A stretch of DNA of 46,121 nt from a bacterium (GCA_019912885.1 JAIOHV010000121.1:1-46121), one strand, 5' to 3'. Counted from the stretch's first letter, positions 1-7,310 are shown. Notes: generated by a model not told the origin, from the sequence alone. Numbers and translations are program-made.

Positions 1-306
1 GCGTTGTGGCGATCGGATCGCGCGACGACGCGCCCGGTCACCGCCGCGACGCTCGCGACCGACGGCGATGGCGCGGTTTCGGTCCTCGCCGCCGCGGAAG
101 ACGTCGGCATTATCGCGACGCGCCTTACGGACGGCGCGTCCGAGAGTGTGCGCGAGGGCCTGCCGCTGGTTCGCGTCACGGCGCTCGCGACGCTCGGCGA
201 CGCGCTCTACGTGGCCACCGCCGGTCAGGGCGTTTTCCGCCGGCCGCACCCGGCCGCGCGCGCGTTCGAGCCGTTTAACAACGGTCTGCTGTTTCTGGCG
301 CCGTGA
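1..306 (+). CDS. C-terminal fragment of a beta-propeller-like protein (5' end outside window)
   Basis: The reading frame is already open at base 1 and ends with TGA at 304-306, so only the last 101 codons are visible. The segment VTALATLGDALYVATAGQGV looks like one blade of a BNR or two-component-regulator type propeller, in which a short strand is followed by a 'LYVAT.GQGVFR' strand. No catalytic motif is visible and the biological role cannot be assigned. The stop overlaps the GTG start of the next gene by 4 nt (GTGA), which suggests that the two are co-translated. The propeller assignment rests on a single blade and is weak. Confidence 0.55.
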   Translation, partial: ALWRSDRATTRPVTAATLATDGDGAVSVLAAAEDVGIIATRLTDGASESVREGLPLVRVTALATLGDALYVATAGQGVFRRPHPAARAFEPFNNGLLFLAP

Positions 307-1103
307 CCGCGTTGAAGCCGGTTGCGATGGTTGCCGCCGCCCTCTTTCTGGCCGGGGCCGCCGCCGTGATCGCGTACCGGATGACAGGCCTTGGCGTCGA
401 TAAAGCCGGTGACGCGCCCGGCCGCGAGTTCGCCGGGCAGTTCGATTCAGGATACGCCTCCCATGCGACGCTTCGCTTTCGGGCGTATATCGGCCCGCAC
501 GCGGCCGGCGATACCGCTCCGCTCCTGATCCTGCCGACGCTGACCGAAACGCCGGCAACGCCGGAAATTCCTGATCGCTGGCGGCGTCTCGCGAACGAGC
601 GCCGCCTCGCGATCGCGATGCCCGTCTTTCGCTCCGTGAACGCGCGCCTGTGGGACGATTATCTCGACGGCGATACGGACTGGATGAACCGCATCGCGGA
701 TCGGCTCGTTTCCGAACTGGCCCGGCATCCCGAAATCGACGTGCATCGAGTCGGCGTCGCGGGCGTGGAGATGACCGCGGATATCGCGCTGCGCCTCGGC
801 GTCGCGATCGACGGGGCACGCGTCGCCGTCGTGGCGCCGACGATCGGCCCGCCGCCTCGGTTGCCGACGAAACGCGACGCCCGATACCTTGTGTTCGCGC
901 GCGAGGCCGAAGCCGCGCGCGTGACGGCGGCAAGCGACATCTATCACGCGCTCGGCCACGCCGCCGAAATCCGGATTCGCCCGGAATCGCAGCCGATCGA
1001 CGCGGCGGCGCTCGAACGGATCGGGCTCGCCTTCGTGCTTGGCGACGATCCGGAAAGCGGGCGCTTTGCAATCGGACCGGACGAGGACGCCGCGGCCCGT
1101 TGA
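303..1103 (+). CDS. membrane-anchored alpha/beta-hydrolase-like protein of unknown function
   Basis: This 266-aa protein starts at a GTG overlapping the previous stop by 4 nt. Residues 7-25 form a hydrophobic segment that could be a signal anchor, so the rest is probably periplasmic. The body alternates strands and helices like an alpha/beta hydrolase: a LLILPTLTETP strand and loop, a helical stretch, then HRVGVAGVEMTADIALRLG where the nucleophile elbow would be. A working elbow reads G-x-S-x-G; here it is G-V-E-M-T, so the Ser nucleophile is missing. I infer a non-catalytic or divergent family member. The remaining 111 bases before hflK show no clear terminator. Confidence 0.6.
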   Translation: MTALKPVAMVAAALFLAGAAAVIAYRMTGLGVDKAGDAPGREFAGQFDSGYASHATLRFRAYIGPHAAGDTAPLLILPTLTETPATPEIPDRWRRLANERRLAIAMPVFRSVNARLWDDYLDGDTDWMNRIADRLVSELARHPEIDVHRVGVAGVEMTADIALRLGVAIDGARVAVVAPTIGPPPRLPTKRDARYLVFAREAEAARVTAASDIYHALGHAAEIRIRPESQPIDAAALERIGLAFVLGDDPESGRFAIGPDEDAAAR

Positions 1104-1214
1104 CCGGCCGGACCATAAGGGCAACACTCCCTGAGGGCAGCGTCAAAAAATCGGCCTTCCAGGATTTCAGGCAGAAGCGGCACGCACGGTCGTGAACACG
1201 AGAGGAGCATCCGC

Positions 1215-2282
1215 ATGTCATCGCAACGAGGAAACGGAGACCCGGGCGACCCCGCGGGTGGTTGGGACGAGGTCGTTTCCGCGATCGAACCGGTCGTCCG
1301 GAAAGTGACGGACCGGTTCCGGAAAATCTCGCCGGATTTCAACCCGGGTCGAGCTGTCGGGATCGTTCTCCTTGTGCTCGTCGGACTTTTCGCGCTCGTG
1401 ACGGCTTTTTATACCGTTCCGAGCGACTCGGTCGCCGTCGTGCAGCGTTTCGGCAAGTATCTAAAAGACGTTCCGCCTGGGCTGCACTTCAAGATACCGC
1501 TTGGCATCGACGCGGCGACGATCGTTCCCGTCAAAAGGCAATTGAAGCAGGAATTCGGGTTCGCGACCCCCGGCGCCACCGATCCGTATCAGAGCCAGAG
1601 TCCCGCCGACCAGACGCGGGAGACGCAGATGGTGACGGGCGATCTGAATGCCGCCCTGGTGGAATGGGTGGTTCAGTACCGCATTTCCGAGCCGGCCAAA
1701 TACCTTTTCGCGGTCCGTGAACCGGCCCAAACCCTTCGCCACGTCTCCGAATCCGTCATGCGGGAAGTCGTCGGCGATCGCACGGTGGACGAGGTGATCA
1801 CCATCGGCCGGCAGGAGATCGAGGCCGAATCGCTGACCAAGATGCAGGAGCTTTCGAGCAAATACGCCATGGGCATCAGCATCGACCAGGTGCAGTTGAA
1901 AAACATCAACCCGCCGGAGCCGGTGCAATCGTCGTTCAACGAAGTCAATCAGGCGCAGCAGGAAAAGGAGAAGTTGATCAACGAGGCCCGGCGCGAATAC
2001 AACAAGGTGATTCCGCTTGCCGAGGGAGAGAAGGACCAGCGCATCCGCGAGGCCGACGGCTATCGCCTCAAGCGTATCAATGAAGCGGAAGGCGATGTCG
2101 CCCGGTTCAACGCGCTGCTGGCGGAATACGTCAAGGCGCCCGAAGTCACCCGCCGGCGTATCTACGTCGAGACCCTGCAAGAGGTTCTGCCGAGCCTGCA
2201 ATCCAAGATCATCATCGACGACGAGGCGCGCGGCATCCTTCCGCTATTGAATCTCGACTCCAAGATCGGAGGGCAGCCATGA
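1215..2282 (+). CDS. hflK: HflK, SPFH-domain regulator of the FtsH protease
   Basis: The 355-aa product has a soluble N-terminus, one transmembrane segment near residues 47-69 (GIVLLVLVGLFALVTAFYTV), and a Band 7/SPFH domain beginning with VPSDSVAVVQRFGKY. It also has the Ala/Glu-rich coiled coil typical of HflK (NEVNQAQQEKEKLINEARRE). In known systems HflK and HflC form a large membrane cage around FtsH and restrict access of membrane-protein substrates. The ATG is preceded by GAGAGGAG at a suitable distance. The stop overlaps the hflC start by 4 nt (ATGA), as expected for an obligate pair. The usual Gly-rich N-terminal tail is short here. Confidence 0.93.
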   Translation: MSSQRGNGDPGDPAGGWDEVVSAIEPVVRKVTDRFRKISPDFNPGRAVGIVLLVLVGLFALVTAFYTVPSDSVAVVQRFGKYLKDVPPGLHFKIPLGIDAATIVPVKRQLKQEFGFATPGATDPYQSQSPADQTRETQMVTGDLNAALVEWVVQYRISEPAKYLFAVREPAQTLRHVSESVMREVVGDRTVDEVITIGRQEIEAESLTKMQELSSKYAMGISIDQVQLKNINPPEPVQSSFNEVNQAQQEKEKLINEARREYNKVIPLAEGEKDQRIREADGYRLKRINEAEGDVARFNALLAEYVKAPEVTRRRIYVETLQEVLPSLQSKIIIDDEARGILPLLNLDSKIGGQP

Positions 2283-3238
2283 ACCGCATCACCCGGATCC
2301 TTCTCGGCGCATTCGTGGCCATCGCGGCGTTCGTCCTGATGAACGCGATCTACGTGGTAAGCGAAGTCGAACAGATGATCATCACGCAATTCGGCAAGCC
2401 CGTCGGCACGCCGGTGACGACCGCCGGGCTGAAGCTCAAGGTGCCGTTCATCCAGGAGGTCAATCCCATCGACAAGCGGATCCTGGAGTGGGACGGCAGC
2501 CCGTCGGACATGCCGACCAAGGACAAGCTCTACATCTCGGTCGATCTTTTCGCCCGGTGGATCATCACGGACCCCCTTCAATATTTCCTGAGACTGCGCG
2601 ACGAAAGAAGCGCGCAGTCGCGCCTGGACGACATCCTCGGCAGCGAAACCCGCAACGCGGTGGCCAAGCACGAATTGATCGAGATCATCCGCACCACCAA
2701 GGATCGCACGCCGCTTCGCGACGCCCTTTTGACCGACGCGGAAAAGGCGCTGGACATGGGATCGCTGGTGCCGATCCACAAGGGGCGTAAACTGGTCGAG
2801 CAGGAAATCTTCGCGGCGGCGGCCGAAAAGGTTCGGGTGTTCGGCATCGAATTGCTCGATATCCGTTTCAAGCGGATCAACTACAACGAAAGCGTGCGTC
2901 CCAAGATTTACGACCGCATGATCAGCGAACGCCGGCAGATCGCGGAGCGTTTTTTGTCGGAAGGCAACGGCGAGGCCGCCCGTATCCGCGGCAACCGCGT
3001 GCGCGACCTGAACAAAATCCAGTCGGAAGCCTACCGGCAGGTGGAGGAGATCCGGGGCGAGGCGGACGCGAAAGCCAGCGAGATCTATGCGCGCTCGTAC
3101 AACCAGAGCCGGGAAGCGGTCGCGTTCTACGAATTCACGCGGACGATGCAGGCCTACAAGACCATCATCGCCGAGAACACGACGCTCGTGCTCTCGACGG
3201 ACAGCGATTTATTCAAGTTCCTGAAGGCCTACGAATAG
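2279..3238 (+). CDS. hflC: HflC, SPFH-domain partner of HflK
   Basis: The 319-aa protein has an N-terminal transmembrane segment (residues about 5-25) followed by an SPFH domain containing VSEVEQMIITQFGKPVGTPV and LKLKVPFIQEVNPIDKRILE. Late in the protein come the HflC hallmarks EGNGEAARIRGNRVRDLNKI and a C-terminal helix ending in FYEFTRTMQAYKTI. Length and order match the family. It starts inside the stop of hflK (ATGA), so translation is coupled and equimolar production is likely. It acts at the inner membrane with FtsH. The convergent queD gene ends 36 bases downstream. Confidence 0.93.
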   Translation: MNRITRILLGAFVAIAAFVLMNAIYVVSEVEQMIITQFGKPVGTPVTTAGLKLKVPFIQEVNPIDKRILEWDGSPSDMPTKDKLYISVDLFARWIITDPLQYFLRLRDERSAQSRLDDILGSETRNAVAKHELIEIIRTTKDRTPLRDALLTDAEKALDMGSLVPIHKGRKLVEQEIFAAAAEKVRVFGIELLDIRFKRINYNESVRPKIYDRMISERRQIAERFLSEGNGEAARIRGNRVRDLNKIQSEAYRQVEEIRGEADAKASEIYARSYNQSREAVAFYEFTRTMQAYKTIIAENTTLVLSTDSDLFKFLKAYE

Positions 3239-3246
3239 ACAGCGAT

Positions 3247-3267
3247 GCCGCCGGACCGGCCGGCGGC
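3247..3267. terminator. GC-rich hairpin between convergent hflC and queD
   Basis: GCCGCCGG (3247-3254) and CCGGCGGC (3260-3267) form an 8-bp perfect stem with a 5-nt loop. It sits in the 36-bp gap between two convergent stop codons. There is no T tract on either side, so it is at best a weak or factor-assisted bidirectional terminator. Confidence 0.35.
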
Positions 3268-3274
3268 CGGCTCC

Positions 3275-3649
3275 TTATTGGTCACGGAAATACGACGCGC
3301 GGTTCGTCGGCGTTTCCCACACATCAACGCGCACGACCTTGACGCGATCGTCGTCAAGGCGCCCGGCGAGCCTTTCAAAAAGCACGCGCGCCATGTTTTC
3401 GCTCGACGGATTGACGTCGTCGAACGGCGGCAGCTCGTTGAGGTATTTGTGATCCCAACGCTCGAGTTCCTCGACGAGCGCCTTTTTCATGTCCACGAAA
3501 TCCAGCGCGATACCGATGTCGTCCAGCTCGCGCGCGCGGCAGGTGAGCTCCACGGTCCAGTTGTGGCCGTGCAGATTCTCGCACTTGCCCTTGTAGTTGC
3601 GCAGATTGTGCGCCGCGGCGAATTCCTTGATGACCTTCACTTCGTACAT
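3275..3649 (-). CDS. queD: QueD / 6-pyruvoyltetrahydropterin synthase family protein
   Basis: The 124-aa protein makes 6-carboxy-tetrahydropterin from dihydroneopterin triphosphate in queuosine synthesis, or acts as the related pyruvoyl-tetrahydropterin synthase. The zinc ligands appear as H14, H27 and H29 (the latter two in CENLHGHNW), the catalytic Cys as C23, the Asp-His pair as D66-H67 (WDHKYLNE) and the substrate-anchoring Glu as E112 in WETPTNRASY. I chose the ATG at 3649 because GGAGGT lies 5 nt upstream; a longer in-frame start at 3679 has no such site. queA, which acts later in the same pathway, is in the minus-strand operon at 9988-11028. A role in queuosine rather than biopterin is therefore the better reading. 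Confidence 0.88.
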   Translation of the reverse strand: MYEVKVIKEFAAAHNLRNYKGKCENLHGHNWTVELTCRARELDDIGIALDFVDMKKALVEELERWDHKYLNELPPFDDVNPSSENMARVLFERLAGRLDDDRVKVVRVDVWETPTNRASYFRDQ

Positions 3650-3708
3650 ATTCGACCTCCGCCGCAAAGCGTAGCACAAAGGCCGTTGCGACCGTATCGC
3701 GCCGGGCC

Positions 3709-3738
3709 AAAAAAAACGGAGCGCCGGCGAGCGCTCCG
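3709..3738 (-). terminator. intrinsic terminator of the phasin gene pair
   Basis: On the minus strand CGGAGCGC (3738-3731) pairs with GCGCTCCG (3724-3717) across a 6-nt loop, giving an 8-bp stem followed directly by eight T (3716-3709). It lies 22 bases beyond the stop of the phasin-like gene at 3761 and separates it from queD. Confidence 0.85.
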
Positions 3739-3760
3739 ATACGCGGAAAAAGGCGTCTTG

Positions 3761-4108
3761 TTACGCCTGAAGCTCTTTTTTCAATGCGGCCACCTTGCGG
3801 GAAAGCGTCTTCACGCGCGCGTCCAGGCGTGTGACCTCGTCGCGCGTCGGGACATTCAGAACCCACAGGGCCTTGCGCGTGCCCTCATCGAACTTCTTGT
3901 CGAAGTCCGTTCGTCCCTTGTGCACGGTGGCGACGATCTCGTCGTAGAGGCGCTGCGCCTCCCTGGTCGAAACGCGGCCCTTTTCGACAAGGTAGTTGAC
4001 GAAACTTTTGACCTCCGCCTCGGCGTGGGCGGCCACGTCGGTCGAATCGTCGATCAGCCGCTTGGCGAAATCGACCACCTGCGTGGAAATGGTTTTGCGG
4101 TTCGTCAT
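3761..4108 (-). CDS. phasin-like protein (PhaI-type, short form)
   Basis: The 115-aa, largely helical protein resembles the PhaI/PhaF phasin superfamily that coats polyhydroxyalkanoate granules. It has an N-terminal amphipathic helix region (TQVVDFAKRLIDDSTDVAAH), a central charged helix, the junction LWVLNVPTRDEVTRLDARV, and a heptad-like C-terminal coil ending KVAALKKELQA. The 'NVPTRDEV..L..RV..L' block is shared with the next gene, and in known phasins it precedes the oligomerisation coil. It lacks the basic tail of its neighbour, so the pair mirrors PhaI plus PhaF. No PHA synthase lies in this window, so granule association is inferred; a general membrane- or granule-coating role remains possible. 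Confidence 0.72.
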   Translation of the reverse strand: MTNRKTISTQVVDFAKRLIDDSTDVAAHAEAEVKSFVNYLVEKGRVSTREAQRLYDEIVATVHKGRTDFDKKFDEGTRKALWVLNVPTRDEVTRLDARVKTLSRKVAALKKELQA

Positions 4109-4163
4109 CGGAATCCCTCCTTGCCCGGGCGGGGCGTCCGCTCACCGCGGACGCGCGCCCGAA

Positions 4164-4577
4164 TTATTTGCGGCGCGCCGCCGTCTTGCGGGCCGGCTTG
4201 CGGGTGGCCGCCTTTTTCGGAGCGGCCTTCTTGACCGTGCGCTTGGCCGCGGGCTTTTTCGCCGCGCCGTCCGGGTTGAGCTTGCGAAGCTCGGCCTGCA
4301 GATTGTCGACGCGCCGCGCGATCTTCTCGACATCCGTGCGGGTCGGGAGATTCAGGACCGCGAACGCGCGTCCGGCGCCTTCCTGCACGAACTTGCGGGC
4401 GTCCTTGCGGACCTTCTCGACGTCCTTGCGCGCCTTGTCCACGTTCTTGCGGAGCTTCGCGAGATCCTTCGTGTAGCGCGTCTTCAGTTCCTTCTCGAAC
4501 GTCTCGAACGTCGATTTCGCGTCGTTCACGCCGCTCTTGATCACATCGGGAAACGTCTTCATGAAATCCGTGGCCAT
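4164..4577 (-). CDS. PhaF-like phasin with histone H1-like Lys/Ala-rich tail
   Basis: The 137-aa protein starts at the ATG at 4577, which has AAGAGGAG about 8 nt upstream; longer in-frame starts lack this. Residues 1-80 are a charged amphipathic helix (SGVNDAKSTFETFEKELKTR and following). Next comes the phasin block FAVLNLPTRTDVEKIARRVD. The last 40 or so residues are a basic repeat tail (KKPAAKRTVKKAAPKKAATR and following) like the DNA-binding tail of Pseudomonas PhaF. In PhaF the N-terminus binds the PHA granule and the tail binds DNA, helping granules partition between daughter cells. The same job is the likeliest here, though no PHA synthase gene is in view. It is followed after 55 nt by the PhaI-like gene. 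Confidence 0.74.
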   Translation of the reverse strand: MATDFMKTFPDVIKSGVNDAKSTFETFEKELKTRYTKDLAKLRKNVDKARKDVEKVRKDARKFVQEGAGRAFAVLNLPTRTDVEKIARRVDNLQAELRKLNPDGAAKKPAAKRTVKKAAPKKAATRKPARKTAARRK

Positions 4578-4648
4578 ACCTTGGCTCCTCTTCGTTTCTT
4601 GTTCGGGCGACATGGCCCGGAATGGATAATTCTCAGCGACCCGAGGCA

Positions 4649-4677
4649 AATTTACGCACTGCGTCATAAATTGTCAA
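4649..4677 (-). promoter_or_regulatory. sigma70-type promoter of the phasin genes
   Basis: On the minus strand a perfect TTGACA (4677-4672) is followed by a 17-nt spacer and TAAATT (4654-4649, four of six consensus bases). Transcription would begin near 4642 and leave a leader of about 65 nt before the ATG at 4577. This is the most consensus-like promoter in the window and is AT-rich against a GC-rich background. Confidence 0.7.
4651..4664. promoter_or_regulatory. operator-like palindrome 1 (TTTACGC-N3-GCGT)
   Basis: TTTACGCACTGCGT contains inverted ACGC and GCGT arms three bases apart, with ACGCA and TGCGT pairing if the spacer is one base. It overlaps the -10 element and spacer of the phasin promoter, the position expected of a repressor site. 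A second copy lies 34 bp away, centre to centre. Confidence 0.5.
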
Positions 4678-4684
4678 GAATTAT

Positions 4685-4701
4685 TTGACGCACCGCGTAA
4701 A
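4685..4701. promoter_or_regulatory. operator-like palindrome 2 (ACGC-N3-GCGTAAA)
   Basis: TTGACGCACCGCGTAAA repeats the ACGC-N3-GCGT core of the first site, with the TAAA flank on the opposite side. It lies just upstream of the -35 element. The spacing of 34 bp between centres, close to three helical turns, would let two dimers bind on roughly the same DNA face. A PhaR/PhaD-like granule-responsive regulator is a reasonable guess, but no such gene is in the window. Confidence 0.45.
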
Positions 4702-4874
4702 AATAATCGCGATGACGGAATTCCGTAGGATTATCAGGAAGATACGCCATCCTCCGGCGGGATGGGCTCCGGCGAACGGCGAAGGACGAACGGAAGCGAT
4801 TGGGCGCGACGCCGGTCTGTCGCGTTACGCCGGTCCATCCCGTCCTATCTGTCCAAACCGTCGCGGGCGCCGCG
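4702..4874. other. gene-free spacer between kdsA end and the phasin promoter
   Basis: I see no gene here. The stretch holds a short direct repeat (ACGCCGGTC at about 4808 and again at about 4829) and a run of GTC-CAT/CTGTCC-like words around 4836-4858. No hairpin with a T tract follows kdsA, so its transcript may end by Rho. Confidence 0.5.
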
Positions 4875-5708
4875 TCAGGCCACGCCTTGCGCGCGCACGA
4901 TGCGCGACAACTCGACAAGCTGCGGCAACAGCCCTTCGAGCCGATCAAAACGCAACATCGAAACCGCGTCACACTTCGCGCGCGACAGGTCCGTGTGCGT
5001 TTCGATGAACAGCGCGTTCGCCCCCGCCGCGACGCCGACGCGCGAGAGCATCGGCACGTATTGCGGCTCACCGCCGCGCGGGTCGTCCGACGGCACCCCG
5101 TAGATGCGCACGATGTGCGTGGGATCGTAAACGACTGGGCAGCCAAGGTCCTTCATGATCGGCACGCAACGCAGATCCGACACCAGGCGGTTGTAGCCGA
5201 AGCATGTTCCGCGCTCGGTCAGGAGAACGTTTTTGTTGCCGACGCTGTGAAGCTTTCCGACGACGGAATTCATCGTTTCCGGCGCGAGGAACTGGCCTTT
5301 CTTGACGTTGACGCACTTGCCCGCCTCGCCGATCGCCAGCACGAGGCTTGTTTGCTGGCAGAGATACGCGGGGATCTGCAGGACATCGAGTACCTCGGCC
5401 GCCGCGTCGATCTGGTCGATCTGATGCACGTCGGAAAGCACGGGCACCTCGAATGCGCGCTTCACCTCCTCAAGAATACGCAGACCGCCCTCCATGCCCG
5501 GTCCGCGATAGCCCGAAGCGCTGCCGCGATTGTCCTTCTCGAAGCTCGACTTGAAAATCCACGGCACGTCGTGGCGCGCGGTGAGCTCCTTCAGCTTTTC
5601 CGCAATCTCCATGACCGTGTCGCGGTCCTCCACGACGCACGGGCCGGAGATGAGGGCGAGCGGATGCCCGTCGCCGATGACGATATCGCCAACGCGAACG
5701 TCGTTCAT
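4875..5708 (-). CDS. kdsA: KdsA, 3-deoxy-8-phosphooctulonate synthase
   Basis: The 277-aa enzyme condenses phosphoenolpyruvate with arabinose-5-phosphate to make Kdo-8-phosphate for the LPS inner core. Signature stretches are LISGPCVVEDRD, FKSSFEKDNRGSASGYRGPG, LSDVHQIDQ, LTERGTCFGYNRLVSD and the C-terminal FIETHTDLSRAKCD. C24 in SGPCVVE stands where metal-independent enzymes such as that of E. coli have Asn, so this is the metal-dependent class. It is the last gene of the operon and starts within the stop of the upstream Trm112-like gene (overlap 5708-5705). Confidence 0.95.
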   Translation of the reverse strand: MNDVRVGDIVIGDGHPLALISGPCVVEDRDTVMEIAEKLKELTARHDVPWIFKSSFEKDNRGSASGYRGPGMEGGLRILEEVKRAFEVPVLSDVHQIDQIDAAAEVLDVLQIPAYLCQQTSLVLAIGEAGKCVNVKKGQFLAPETMNSVVGKLHSVGNKNVLLTERGTCFGYNRLVSDLRCVPIMKDLGCPVVYDPTHIVRIYGVPSDDPRGGEPQYVPMLSRVGVAAGANALFIETHTDLSRAKCDAVSMLRFDRLEGLLPQLVELSRIVRAQGVA

Positions 5709-5881
5709 GATGCCTCCGTGGACCGCGCCTCGCGCGGGTCGAGATTCAGGATGCCGCTATCCTCGATGGGATAGCGAAGGCGGCACGCGGCGCACTCCAC
5801 CGCGCCTTTGTCGATGCGATCGACAAGCGGGCCGCCGCACAAAGGACAACGCAGCAGGTCGAGGATGTCGGCAAGCGCCAT
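5705..5881 (-). CDS. Trm112-like zinc-ribbon small protein (YcaR family)
   Basis: A 58-aa protein, MALADILDLLRCPLC at the start, with a four-Cys zinc knuckle at C12, C15, C30 and C33 (RCPLCGG and CAACRLRYP), and the family ending YPIEDSGILNL. Trm112-like proteins of bacteria are short and commonly sit beside LPS genes; E. coli ycaR lies between lpxK and kdsB. In eukaryotes and archaea Trm112 activates methyltransferases, but the bacterial role is unsettled. The ATG shares one base with the TGA of the epimerase upstream, and its own stop lies inside the first codons of kdsA. It is therefore translationally coupled on both sides. Its small size makes it easy to miss. Confidence 0.88.
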   Translation of the reverse strand: MALADILDLLRCPLCGGPLVDRIDKGAVECAACRLRYPIEDSGILNLDPREARSTEAS

Positions 5882-6828
5882 CACGCACCGTACAGACGCC
5901 GAATCCAGGCGTATTCCTTTTCAAGCCCGTCCGCCACGGACACGCGGGGTTTGTAATCGAGCAGGCGTTTCGCCCTGGCAACATCGGCGCTCGTGTGGCG
6001 AACGTCGCCGCGCTGTTCGCCGTCGTTTTGCCGTTCGACCTTCGTGCCGTGGATCTCCTCGAGTTTCCTGATGACGTCGTTGACGGAGATTTGCTCGCCG
6101 CCCCCGACGTTGATCGCCTCGCCGACCGCGTCCTTCGCGGTCATTGCGGCGAAGGTCGCGGCCACCGCGTCCGAGACGTAGGTGAAATCGCGCGTCTGCT
6201 TGCCGTCTCCGTAAACGACGATCGGCGCGCCGGTGACCGCCGCCTTGCACCAGCGGTGAAACGCCATGTCGGGCCGCTGGCGCGGGCCAAATACCGTGAA
6301 GTACCTCAGGCTGACCGTCGGTACGCCGTGCGCGACGCGGTAGATGCGGCAAAGATGCTCGCTCGCCAACTTGGTCATGCCGTAGGGCGAGATCGGCGCC
6401 GGCGCCACGTCCTCCGGCGTGGGGAACGATTCCGCGTCGCCGTAAACCGAACTCGATCCCGCGAACACGAAACGCGACAGGCCGATGTCCTTCACGCGCT
6501 CGAGAAGCCGCTGCGTCGCGGTGATGTTGTTGTGCGTGTAGTGGTCGAACTCCGCGCCCCAACTCGCGCGCACGCCCGCCTGCGCCGCGAGGTGAAACAC
6601 CGCGTCGTCTTTCTCAAGCTGCTTGTCGAACGGAAAGTCGGCAACGTCCACGTCGTAAAACGTGAAGCGCGGGTGATCCCGAAACGCGTCGAGGTTTCGC
6701 TCCTTGATCGCGCGCTCGTAGTAGTCCGTGAAGCTGTCGATGCCGATGACGTCGAGCCCCTCCGATAACAGGCGTTCGACGAGCGTACTGCCGATGAATC
6801 CCGCGCAGCCGGTGACTAGCGCCTTCAC
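5881..6828 (-). CDS. NAD-dependent nucleotide-sugar epimerase (UDP-glucose/UDP-glucuronate 4-epimerase type)
   Basis: The 315-aa extended short-chain dehydrogenase has the Rossmann motif TGCAGFIGS (residues 6-14), the serine region FAGSSSVYGD, and the catalytic YxxxK pair Y149 and K153 (SPYGMTKLASEH). The block QAGVRASWG is typical of UDP-glucuronate and UDP-glucose 4-epimerases. It does not look like HldD, the heptose 6-epimerase that the neighbouring heptose genes might suggest. It probably supplies a nucleotide sugar (galactose or galacturonate type) to LPS or capsule. Its start overlaps the stop of rfaE2 by 4 nt and its stop overlaps the Trm112-like start by 1 nt. Exact substrate is not resolvable by eye. 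Confidence 0.88.
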   Translation of the reverse strand: MKALVTGCAGFIGSTLVERLLSEGLDVIGIDSFTDYYERAIKERNLDAFRDHPRFTFYDVDVADFPFDKQLEKDDAVFHLAAQAGVRASWGAEFDHYTHNNITATQRLLERVKDIGLSRFVFAGSSSVYGDAESFPTPEDVAPAPISPYGMTKLASEHLCRIYRVAHGVPTVSLRYFTVFGPRQRPDMAFHRWCKAAVTGAPIVVYGDGKQTRDFTYVSDAVAATFAAMTAKDAVGEAINVGGGEQISVNDVIRKLEEIHGTKVERQNDGEQRGDVRHTSADVARAKRLLDYKPRVSVADGLEKEYAWIRRLYGA

Positions 6829-7310
6829 GCGCCGCTCCCGTACGCCGCGCGAACGCGGGCGATGATGTCCGTGGTGTTGTGGTCCTTCGGATCGCCGGCG
6901 ATGGCGGTGCGTCCGCCGAGCGCGCGCACGGTGGCGACCTCGGGCACGGTGTCCTCGGTGTAATCCGTTCCCTTGGCGTGGATGTCCGGCCGGATGGCGT
7001 GCAACACATTCACCACGTCGTCCTCCTCGAAGGGGGTCACGAAATCAACGCCCTCGATCGCCGCGACAAGCGCGAGGCGTTCGTCGAGCGGCAGAATCGG
7101 CCGCCCCTCGCCCTTGGCGCGCGCGACCGACGCATCCGAATTGACGGCGACGACAAGCACATCGCCAAGCGCCGCGGCGCCGCGCAGATAACGCACGTGA
7201 CCCACGTGCAGCAGATCGAACGCGCCGTTGGCCAGCACGATCGAGGCGCCCTGGGCGCGGCGCGCGGCGACGAGCGGCGCGAGCGCTCCTAGTGTGACAA
7301 TCCGTGCCAC
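6825..7310 (-). CDS. rfaE2: D-glycero-beta-D-manno-heptose 1-phosphate adenylyltransferase (HldE C-terminal domain type)
   Basis: The 161-aa protein is a cytidylyltransferase-fold enzyme with LANGAFDLLHVGHVRYL, where H35 and H38 form the HxGH nucleotide-binding motif, and VVAVNSDASVARAKGEGRPI further on. It transfers AMP to heptose-1-phosphate to give ADP-heptose for the LPS core. In E. coli this activity is fused to the kinase in HldE; here the kinase is a separate upstream gene. The GTG start at 7310 lies 22 nt inside the 3' end of hldA in another frame, the longest overlap in the operon. Later in-frame starts would cut into the nucleotide-binding fold. Confidence 0.9.
   Translation of the reverse strand: MARIVTLGALAPLVAARRAQGASIVLANGAFDLLHVGHVRYLRGAAALGDVLVVAVNSDASVARAKGEGRPILPLDERLALVAAIEGVDFVTPFEEDDVVNVLHAIRPDIHAKGTDYTEDTVPEVATVRALGGRTAIAGDPKDHNTTDIIARVRAAYGSGA

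Noticed and set aside
1100-1128. TTGACC at the end of gene 2 as a promoter for hflK
   Set aside because: No acceptable -10 is found at 16-18 nt; the match overlaps the TGA stop by chance.
5881-6828. Reading the epimerase as HldD, to complete the heptose pathway
   Set aside because: The QAGVRASWG block and overall layout fit UDP-glucose/UDP-glucuronate 4-epimerases; HldD signatures are not present.
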